This document shows positions 55,280 through 64,000 of a stretch of 64,000 nucleotides of DNA, in pieces. Position numbers and translations under genes: made by a program. A model generated the notes under the pieces. That model was not told the origin of the DNA, did not search any database, and saw only the letters and a program-made list of their open reading frames with translations. Numbering within the stretch: the first letter of the stretch is position 1; the number at the start of each line of letters is the position of its first letter. The DNA is from Membranipora membranacea (lineage: Eukaryota > Bryozoa > Gymnolaemata > Cheilostomatida > Membraniporidae), in NCBI GenBank assembly GCA_914767715.1, contig OU612066.1, forward strand, positions 36,678,283 to 36,742,282. The letters run 5' to 3'.

Positions 55280-57239
55280 TTATCCAACAAATTTTTTGTA
55301 GACATCGTCCAAATGTTGCCAACTGTTGCTGAACTTTTTAGGTTGACTCCGCTTTGATTGCTCTTCCTCGTAATATCTAAGACGAAGTCTAAAATAGAGA
55401 CAGAGTAATATCATGAATCAAGAGTTTTATTGATTATTCAGAAAAAGTGGAAATGTCAAATTACAAATGTGGATTGCAAAGTATCCTGGCAATGCCTAAA
55501 TTGGTCATACAGAATATGCTAACACGCGTCAGCTTTGTGTAAGACGCCGCACAAAATTCATTCCAGTTACTGGTGCCACACTGTTTTACAGTTCAGGCAG
55601 CTCAATGATCTTGCGGTAATAATGACAGAGGACTGACTGAGCTAAATAAGACCAGAACAATGCTGTGTGTGGTTCCATTGTAGCTGAGTTTGAGCAGATA
55701 TTAGCAATTGATTTACTGAGCAATCTGCTATTGATCAGTAAACATGGTTTGAAAATTTGTAATCCTTTGGAAGTCATTGGTTGTGACTTGTGTACAGCAT
55801 GTGTTGGGAAGAGTATACTCTGAAGTTATCAATCAATGAAGTATTCTAATGGTGTAAGACGTAAATAAACGCCTATGCAAAAGATTTTTTTATGTCCTTA
55901 AATTTGTTGTCAGTTGTGTAACAAATACAAAGGAAAGGAGATAATCCAAAACCAACATTGTATTCATATATACAAGTAGTACAGTAGACATGGGACAACA
56001 CACAGAATAAATACACTGGTTGAATTGTGTATGTTAAATAAACTACACCTGATTAATTTGTTATAGGTTTGATCAGATAGAGTTTCGTTCTCCGGCAGAG
56101 CCCTCTGTTTGTCTATATCGTTGTCCGAGATTAGCGCTGCACAGCTGATGATCATCTGTTCTTTGAGGTCCTGCAATCCTAAGTGTTCAGCCATAGTTAG
56201 CATCTGAAGTGGCATTGAGCAATACTCACTTTGTTTGCTTTTAAAGTGGCTCTCACACTTCTGTTGCAGACAGCCAATCTGGTACTCCATTGTCAGGGGG
56301 AGAAGTGCTAGTGACCTGTCATCTGTTAAGGTTTAAACAGAGAATAAAATACTGATGTTTTATGTAGGTCTATATAGATATTATAAGCTGTACCTTTTTA
56401 TTGAAGAGCTCAAGGTTGAATATTCATTTCTAAATCTTGTGATGCAATGTCGAACTGGTCACTTGTCATACTAAAGTTAGCGTTAATATTATCGGTAAGA
56501 GATGTCCGCTCATCTATACATGTATAAATAGGCTCTAAACTAACCATTTAAACTAAAGTTTGTGTGTGGGTACATGTAATCCAACATCCAAACTACCGCC
56601 TGTAGTGACTTCCCGGGTAATTTTATGTCCTTAGCCTTAGCTTCCTTCTAATTGCCATTAAACATTGCCTTGAAGACACTCGAGAAACGAGCTAAAATCT
56701 GACAAAAAACACAGAATTGTTAAATGTCTCCTGATGCATTAATTGCCACCAGCGAGTTGCAGCGTGATCATGGAAACATGCTCAGGAAAAATACACAGAA
56801 CTATTGAGGCTGCTATAGGGAGAAGTGGACAACTACCCGTTTTCGACTGTGATATTGGAAAATTAAAATATTATAACCTTAATTGCCGATCAAGATAAGG
56901 AAAAAACATAGCATGGGCTCAAACTAGTCTCTGTGTATTTACTACGGGAAGTAGGTGAGTGATACGGGGGAGGGGGCAACAGATGAAACTAATTTTTTGT
57001 GTGCAAATAACACACTCAGTTGTCAAATTAGTCAATCTCAGCTTTTTAATCGCATACTAATGACCATCACCCTCAGATTTCAGATTTGTATATCTTACCT
57101 CTTTTATCACATACAGCTTGACTCCTTCCACAATGAGGATAGCTGAGTAAGTACCTTCATCTTGTGTTGTGTAAGCTTCAGCTATAGACTTTTCAGGTTT
57201 AGATCTCTTCGTAGGGGGTTTAAATTGTGATGATGCCAT
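55280..57239 (-). pseudogene. BTB/POZ-domain gene copy A with one internal stop codon
   Basis: Exons on the minus strand: 57239-57099, 56698-56545, 56322-56049, 55388-55280; total 678 bases, 226 codons. The head is basic (PPTKRSKPEKS). A BTB domain follows: SAILIVEGVKLYVIKE, ILARFSSVFKAMFNGN, KDIKLPGKSLQAVVWMLDYM, LLPLTMEYQIGCLQQKC and MAEHLGLQDLKE. The C-terminal piece is acidic/basic (LRLRYYEEEQSKRSQ, WQHLDDVYKKF). All splice phases agree and everything else is open. A single TAG (56650-56648) replaces the residue after FNGN, where BTB proteins usually have Phe or another hydrophobic residue. BTB domains mediate dimerisation and cullin-3 binding. Either a very young pseudogene, a polymorphic null allele or an assembly error. 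Confidence 0.8.
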
Positions 57240-57717
57240 CTCTACTACAGGTACTTCAACACTTATATTGACTAGCTAAGCTGCGACTGCTGCCAGCATA
57301 TTCTTTTTGTTTGAAATCAATGAATTCAATAAGCGGCTAGTTGCTAGTCTCTTTTGTCTTGTGTTATTTCAATGGGATTTTTGAAAGATGAAGTATAATG
57401 TATTTATTTGAGTGTATGATCAGACTGTAAAGTTGCCTTGTTTTTGACTCAATGTTATGCTCGATTCCACATCTCGTATTTAATAAAAAGAGGAGAAAAC
57501 TCCAATACAGACCAAATAATATATCAGAAGAGTATAGAAGTTAATTATAAAATTCAGAGCCAGGTTATGTATTGTATTATGTATGCATGTATTTGTTGCA
57601 GTTTTCATGATAAAATGGGTTGTTTGTCTGAGTGCTCCGTTATAAAATATAGGTATAAAATTTTTTAATAAAAAGCGACTAAGAATACGTATAAAATGAG
57701 TTATGAAAAAATAAAGT
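57240..57717. other. Between the BTB gene and the LINE remnant
   Basis: AT-rich DNA that should include the BTB promoter. No element is recognised. Short open frames on both strands overlap each other and look like chance. Confidence 0.3.
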
Positions 57718-58960
57718 TTAGCAGTCTTGCACAAATTGATCTAAAACATAATTTCCTGCATTTAATCTATACTCAGGCACACGATATCTACCAGATGGCA
57801 GTCTATCAAAGTTGATCACATAGTCTAGCCCACATTTAGTTTTGAATGTTTTGTCGAATACCTCGCTGACGTTTGTGCGGGAGATTTGGTTTTGGCATAG
57901 ATGACATGCTACAGCTATGGTGTGTTTTATGTCGCCATGATTTGGGCATCTGTAGATTATGGCTAGGTGGTAAGACAGGTCACTTTCTATAATGTAGTGT
58001 AAGCTAGTTGTATTGTGGTTGGAACTTCATTGAGGTAGGCTAACTGTTTCACAATGAATAGTCTTTTGTTAGCCTTCTTGACTGGCTTTGATGTGTTGGT
58101 TGCGAATGAGAGTTTTCTTTTGTGCTTGTGCTATCATTAACACTATCTATATCTGCGTCATTGATGGTAAGTTGTATGGGATCAGGGTCACCTCGCTTAT
58201 TACAGAACATCAGTTATGTTGTCTGTGATGAGTTGTTTAGTAGGGAGTTATCTACGCACCAGATCGAAACATTACAGATCTCCGCCTTGATCAGTAGGTA
58301 TCTCATCACCACACAGTTCTAGTATAACGTTGTCATCCACGCATTTGATGAAAACTATTTTTGGGCTGGACACTGACATGCTCTCCACATATAATGAGAA
58401 GAGAACGAGGGATATAAAACACCACTGGGGGCATTCCATACTTCATGTTGGTGACCCAATAATATGTCCGGGTCCTCTTTGAAGAAAAAACATGAAGTGT
58501 ACACTTTATCATTTGATCTGATTTATTAAACAAGAAAACATACAACACAGATTTACCATTCGGTTGAATTGGTAGGTTTTTGAAATAACACTTAATAATT
58601 GTGAATTGTAGGGTGATCATCAATAATGGCATCAAATGCAGAGAAATCCAGTAACAGTCTTCTTCCTGGTATACCAGGAAGTAAAGTTTGGAAAAATCTT
58701 ACAAATAAGCCAGAGTGAGTTTTTACTGTGGCCTGATTTCTCGATCTTTCAATTTTGATGAAGGCTCAATATTTCCATCTTGAGGTATAACAATATGAAA
58801 ACCAGAGAAACGGTTAGGTATGCCAGTTTTGTACAAAAATGTTTTGGGAGTATTAGTATCTTCATTCATGAGGGATTTATTGATGATAGTATCCTTGAAT
58901 TTATGCATTTTTATAATTGACTTGAATTCAATTTCTTATTTGTTTTCTCAGTAGTGCGTT
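57718..58960 (-). mobile_element. Decayed non-LTR retrotransposon (reverse transcriptase remnant)
   Basis: Read on the minus strand across several frames, pieces of a LINE-type reverse transcriptase occur in the right order. RLLLDFSAFDAIIDDH (near 58650) is the Asp-containing motif A. GMPP..F (about 58440) resembles the PQG region. CVDDNVI (58346-58323) is the xDD catalytic motif. KANKRLFIVKQL (about 58060) is a conserved stretch after the catalytic domain. A final open segment from about 57950 to the TAA at 57718 (CPNHGDIKHTI, ACHLC, RYRVPEYRLN) may be the C-terminus. Frameshifts and stops between the pieces show it is dead. The clade (CR1/L2/Jockey-like) is a guess. Confidence 0.65.
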
Positions 58961-60154
58961 GACACAGTCTGGTTTACTGGTTGGTAATCTACAAGAACAC
59001 ATTATATTGGATTGGTTTTGACCAGAAAGTTTGGCCCGCTATACCAAGAAGGGCTAAAATGTGTGGGTCTCGATATCCGCAATGAACTGTAATCAAAATA
59101 GTTACATATTATTTCAAAAATGAATCCAAAGTTATACAATTAATGATTGGAGAAGACGCTGATAAATTTTATACAACAACCTTTTCCAGCCCCTGTAACT
59201 ACTGCCATAATTCCCAATACAAAGGACAATCTGCTGTTATTTCTATTTCTATGATTGAGATGTCAATGAGATATCAAATAAGAAATCGGATCACTGATAT
59301 TTTTGTTGTTTTTTTCTCTTATTCTGAGAAACATTAATGAGCTTTATGCCAATAGAAGTATATATATATAAATATACGCAACAAAATGATACTCAGTTAC
59401 GTTCACTACCTCAAGCATCTGTTATCTGTCAAGAGGGCTCCTGGGACTTCGCTCATGGAAAACTAAAACATCGAACAATACTACTGCTCTGAACAATTAG
59501 TGGCACGGCTAACCACAATATGTTTCATCTTATCCTTAGAAAAGGAATAAGAACTTAGAACTTAAAAAAAAAGGTAACTAATTGTTGATTCCTCCCTCAC
59601 GGATTAGGGTGGAATATTCTTAATATAACTTGATTTTGATTGTTTGGCTTACCAGATGATGGTGGTGGTTCTGCTTGAATTTGGCCTGGTCAAAAATCTT
59701 CCCACCAAAGTACAAAGCAAATATTACATAACCTTTCTTGTTATTCACTGTTTAGTAAGGTTGTAAGGTGCACAATACCTCCTACTGAGGGTTTGATTCA
59801 CCCTAGAGACTAAAATGCGTCCTAGAAGTGTGAGGACGTACGAGATCTCCTGAACTGTGTGTGCAGCAAGCTGCCGAAACTGAAAATGGCAACAATCATT
59901 CATCGGCACTGTCAAATTTATCAATAGGCTTGCTAGAAATTATGGAACAATGATGATTACACTAGAACTGATAAGATCAGAGACCACCGAAAAGGAGCAA
60001 AACTATTCGGCTCAGTTGGACAGACCATAGCTTAGTTCACTCATGGTTCACTGGTCAGAGTGAACATATATACGATTCATTTGTCTGTATTTGGAGTTGC
60101 TCCCCTGTCCGTTGGAGGAAAAACAACTCCGAATTTAAGCAAATAGATCAATAT
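58961..60154. other. Intergenic, no recognised feature
   Basis: AT-rich DNA with no recognisable exon, RNA gene or complete repeat. The first part may still belong to the LINE remnant. Confidence 0.3.
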
Positions 60155-60916
60155 TGATCTAACGCATGGGTGGGCAACCTTTTTCTAAAAAAATTCCACA
60201 TTTTACACAGGCTCAACACAATAAGGCGCAACATATCTTTCAGGTAAAAAATCGGAGCCGGAGTAACAACTATGTACAAACTAAAACAGATTTATTTGTA
60301 AAAGCTGTGGTATGTTGCAAGGAACTTCAGCTCAACAGAAATACTAATTTAATTAAAAAAATCTTGTGAAGTTTTGCATGTGTATGGAAAAGGGCAGGGT
60401 GGGTGTGGGAGGGGTGCTGGCACCCCTCCGCAACGGGGAAGTTTTTTGCGAATGCCTGTAAAATTAGATGCAATCTGGAACATTTCAGCGATAAAGCAGG
60501 AGCATTTGTAACATGTAAACTTGTTGATACTCATCTGCATTTCTTGTTCAAGGTGACAGATTTGCTAAAAAAACTAATTACTATGATATTAACGAAAATT
60601 TTTATTCAAATTTCCAAAGGTCACCGTTCTGGGTTATTTTGAAAATAAAGCACTTGAAAAAGGAGTTAACACCAATACAGTTAAGATGATTATGTCTAGA
60701 AACGGCTTTGGAAGCTACATACTTAATGATGAATGGCCACTATTTTGAAATATATTGTGCCTACATACTTGAATATCAAGATTACAAAATGCGAGATGGG
60801 GATCGAAATTAATGTGTAATATATATCTTTTCAGGCATAGGGCCACTATCAGCCCGCAAAATATTGTTTATTAGGCCGCACTGGAAAATAGACCAGGTTG
60901 CCGACAGCTGATCTAG
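60155..60916. mobile_element. Short non-autonomous hAT-like element
   Basis: The left end CGCATGGGTGGGCAACCT (from 60163) and the right end (reverse complement GCTGTCGGCAACCT at 60908) resemble the degenerate hAT terminus with its GTGGGCAACC core. Flanks TGATCTAA (60155-60162) and TGATCTAG (60909-60916) match at 7 of 8 bases, the size expected for hAT target duplications. Near the right end, GGCCGCACTGGAAAAT is also typical of this group. There is no transposase inside. Confidence 0.6.
60408..60429. repeat. Perfect 10-bp stem hairpin within the hAT-like element
   Basis: GGAGGGGTGC, a 2-base loop, then GCACCCCTCC. It is GC-rich in an otherwise AT-rich region. Confidence 0.8.
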
Positions 60917-62014
60917 AGGTATGTAGGACTTTTACTTCCACCCAATAGGAATTAGCGGTGTAAAATTCTAAAATCCGACAATATCTCACAAACACAACTA
61001 AGTCTGAGAATTAAACCCACAGCTGTTTTTGCAGCCCATTAGGTAATTGTTACTGAGACATAATTCATCTCATGTCATCCCACCGAAAAACCGATAGGTT
61101 TGGAGGTGGTATTAAGGTAATGCCCATGAAGCAACTCTCATAGGGGACTTCTGACAGACTTGCCAACCTAATTTTTCCAAAATGAGTACAAATATTTGCA
61201 AAATGCTTAAAAATGAGTACAAAACTCCAGGGTGCCTCAAATGACCAGAAAACGCCCCAAAAAGTTTTTCGCGCTACGCGCGAAAAATGCTATTATCACA
61301 GTAAGTAGTCCTTAGTAGCGTAGGAGTGCAGATCACTCAACATTAGTCTTTTTCCCTTTGCGTTGTAAGGTGCAATCTGCTAATAATAAATGAGAAGTTG
61401 TTTGTAACCTAGCCTGTCTGGACAAGACAGGCTATTTGAAATCCTGTTTGCCCATCCTCCCTGGTTTGCCCTTGAAACACTGGGGCAGGAGATCTGAGTT
61501 ATCTCACCCCAACAAGGAGGTAGACAACTTTGTTACTCTGATTAAAGAAAAGTTGAAGTTGGCAGAACCTAGGTACACAAATAGGTGCGGATGTAATAAA
61601 TGCCCGCTCTGTAGAATTATCCCCCAATCTCTAGCTAGTGCATGGCACTCGCCACTAATACAGGCTTATCACCAATGGAGATTCATTTGTATCGATACTC
61701 CAAAGCCATGTACTTTCCCATTGTAATTCAGGTTACTTTCGTGACATTATCTGAGAACATATCTGAGACACAGTTTCTAATAATTACTAGATTTTATTTT
61801 GAAACTGTAGTGAATAATTGCTTTGTCTAACTGATCTCAACAATAGTTTGTAATTAATACTCACCATGCTTTTATTGGAACTACTGTACTCTGTCCAATG
61901 TAACACACTATATCAATGGACATATAAATCTTACATTTTTATTTCAAAGCATGAAACAAATTTAAAAATAGAACGGATGTAGACGAGATAAGCTGACAGC
62001 ATAATGTAAGAGGA
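60917..62014. other. Intergenic with two hairpins and a Cys-rich open frame
   Basis: TTTTTCGCG with its exact reverse complement (61265-61287) and AGCCTGTCT..AGACAGGCT (61409-61431) are short perfect hairpins of a kind often seen in mobile-element ends. Just after the second, an open frame at 61436-61726 (+) contains RYTNRCGCNKCPLCRI, a closely spaced Cys cluster that could be a retroelement fragment. The family is not identified. Confidence 0.3.
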
Positions 62015-63652
62015 TCAATGGTCCTTGTTGTACTCTTTGGTTGCACATTTAGCCATTTTAAGCTGCTGCTTGGTGGGCTCAAACAGGTCACACGGTTCTA
62101 GGCCTGGGTTATTTTTTAGAATCATCATATTATTTAATGTTGAGCTGAAATCCAGCAGGCTCCTTTCGGGGATTAAATTCTTCTTAGTTTGTGAAAACAA
62201 ACGCTCCTCTGCAGCGTTGGAATGAGGTATGCACAGTACTAACTTGGCTAGTTGGATGAGCTTGCTGAACAGTCCATCCTCACCTCTCTTTAACCCTGAC
62301 AACTCTGTCCATTTCTCCTCAACGGACTTACCCTTCCAGCTTCTGTCATCGTCTAGAGTGATATATTTAAGTCGAGTCAGCTCTCTGTCGAGATCATCCA
62401 AATATGATTGTTCCATTCCTGGATTCAGGAGACTTGTGTATCTACAAATTTACAATTTAATTACCATTACAATGCTATTTCATGACAATATGCTCTCATC
62501 CAGTATGAAGTTTTGAGTGGCACATGGCAACATTTGCTGATCATGTCACATGGAAGTCACAACGATAAATCAATAATCATGTGCAAAAATTACCTGTTGT
62601 AAAAAAATATGAGTTGATCCATAGTGATTTCATCCTTGCTGCCCAGATCTAAAAATGCAGCATTTTTCAGTAGTAGGTCATCCAGGGGAAACCATTTCTT
62701 AGCATAGGTCGCACACTCTAGATAGAAACTCCTCACTGCTTGGTAATATGAATTAAGTTGCTGCTGAGTGATTTCTCCTTCTTTGAATGCCTTGGTTAAT
62801 TTAGATTTCGTCATGATACCAATCTTCAGATGACCCTCTGCAAATATAACAATGTCGATGTCTGCCTTCCGCATCTTTGATAAAACATATTTCTCATAAT
62901 AATATACCAAAAACAACAACGCTATAACCATAAATATGAGAGCTTGACTTGACTTAGTCGCAATCATACTATCCTGCTCTCAAATTTTTTCGTCAAGTTT
63001 TTACTTCCATAAAATATACAAATGTGAATAATTTCATATTCACCCCTTTTACCCAGCCGACAGCCTGCCATAGTATACCAGCCAGGTGGAAGGGGTGGAT
63101 ATGACTTCATTCACTCAAATTATTGTTTGTGTATGAAGTAGGAATCTTATATAATTTGATCGCAACATGTATTGCATTATAAGTATAGCTAAGGGAAAGT
63201 ATATGTATTTAATATTTACCTTGGATGTACTCGACTGTGTGCGCATCCAACTGAATTTTGGTTACCCCTTCAAATTTCATAATAAAAGCAGGTTCCAGGA
63301 ATGATTGAAGCAGATCTTCATAGAGACCTTCGTAAATTGAGTACAGCTGATGAATTTGGGGATCCCCCCTTTGCAGAAGAAGATTTCTGCTTTCGAACAT
63401 CGGAATGACATATTGGAAAAACATCAGGTACAGCTCAGTCATGGGGTCTGAAAAGGCTTGCTTTAATCGGAGAAGTCTTGACCCACCCGATGTGTCTACA
63501 ATAACAATATCCTCTTTTGTTAAGGCCATTATGAGGCAGGAAAGAGAGGCACATATTTCACGTATGCAGTTCAGTCTAATGGAACCTAAAATCCTAATGA
63601 AACAGAAGTAGATGTTCACTATGACTACTGCCAGGTTACAGGATAACACCAA
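62015..63652 (-). CDS. hAT-family transposase or derived gene, C-terminal three exons (5' end at or beyond window edge)
   Basis: Exons on the minus strand: from at most 63652 to 63220, then 62837-62594, then 62441-62015, all in phase with GT-AG junctions and no internal stop. The first exon has TELYLMFFQYVIPMFESRNLLLQ and DPQIHQLYSIYEGL, the helical insert style of hAT transposases related to the ZMYM/THAP12-type group. The last exon carries the C-terminal hAT dimerisation region: LAKLVLCIPHSNAAEERLFS, then KKNLIPERS and LNNMMILKNN. BED finger and the first catalytic residues are not in view. The nearest Met candidates are 63652 and 63532, but the real start is probably further right. Intact exons with introns fit either a functional transposase or a domesticated host gene. 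Confidence 0.78.
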
Positions 63653-64000
63653 AATTATCCTCTAGTGCCAAAGCTATTTTTCTTAAAATATCTGTGTCAC
63701 GTTAATATAAGTATGTTTCACGTTGTTTCTGTGTGCATAAATGGTACTAAAGTTCTTTATTGTAAGTTAAAATAAGCGCTATTAAGTTTTGAATAAGATA
63801 TTTCTTTTGCACAATCGAAGGTTTAAATCGCTTGAATTTAGAAAAAAACATAAACATTTTGGTGTAACTTTCCATAAATAAAATTGCCTATTATCGTATG
63901 CCATCTGAATTTCCAATCACGGAGCCAAAAACACAGGGTGATTCTAATTTACCCGTTGATACGAATTGATGGTTCAGTGGTAAAATACATAACATGGCTA
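63653..64000. other. Right edge, upstream of or intronic to the hAT gene
   Basis: AT-rich with no recognised exon. It may be intron of the transposase gene. No terminal inverted repeat was found. Confidence 0.3.

Noticed and set aside
55586-55777. 63-codon minus-strand frame (ends FWSYLAQSVLCHYYRKIIELPEL-like) as a possible BTB last exon
   Set aside because: The BTB exon 3 donor joins exon 4 at 55388 in correct phase, and the same exon 4 exists in copy B, so this frame is intronic.

Overview
The window is animal nuclear DNA. Genes are split by GT-AG introns of about 100 bases to several kb, DNA is AT-rich, AATAAA-type polyadenylation signals occur, and repeats are scattered throughout. The genes are animal types: CKAP5/XMAP215, mitochondrial PPM1K, immunoglobulin-superfamily proteins of lachesin/IgLON type, an SRCR protein, a fibronectin type II protein, BTB genes, a THAP domain and hAT-type transposases. 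The lachesin/IgLON-like genes beside SRCR and FN2 domains suggest an invertebrate bilaterian, but the species or phylum cannot be fixed by eye. Exon models were assembled by hand from splice consensus, reading phase and family similarity. In every intact spliced model the coding length came out divisible by three.

Layout. 0.4-7.4 kb (+): the 3' 14 exons of CKAP5, truncated by the left edge. 9.7-12.8 kb (+): complete PPM1K in five exons. 14.1-17.7 kb (-): a secreted two-Ig protein. 20.6-28.6 kb (-): a very small secreted single-FN2 protein whose 7.8-kb intron holds a 3.06-kb P-element-like transposon with a THAP exon, long inverted ends and an exact 8-bp target duplication. 31.3-32.3 kb: two foldback structures, one a 213-bp compound palindrome just upstream of the next gene. 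32.3-34.8 kb (+): a single-domain SRCR protein. 36.2-44.4 kb (-): a three-Ig, probably GPI-anchored lachesin/IgLON-like protein with two candidate first coding exons.

47.1-50.4 kb (+): an unrecognised seven-exon, low-complexity Arg/Pro/Ser-rich protein. One splice acceptor has been duplicated around a 30-bp fragment of a local tRNA-like SINE. 52.9-57.2 kb: two related BTB loci, both damaged, and a stray copy of exon 5 of the previous gene. Together they look like a tandem duplication whose two halves decayed in complementary ways. 57.7-59.0 kb (-): a decayed non-LTR retrotransposon. 60.2-60.9 kb: a short hAT-like non-autonomous element. 62.0-63.7 kb (-): three intact exons of a hAT-family transposase running toward the right edge.

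CKAP5 (microtubule polymerase) and PPM1K (branched-chain amino-acid catabolism) are housekeeping genes. From 14 to 44 kb lies a run of four secreted or surface proteins with Ig, FN2 or SRCR domains. Two are Ig paralogs sharing first-domain exon structure. This suggests a local cluster of adhesion or recognition genes, although a shared function is inference. Most of the unusual structure is mobile DNA interacting with genes: a transposon in the FN2 intron, a SINE fragment at a splice site, and foldback DNA at the SRCR 5' end.
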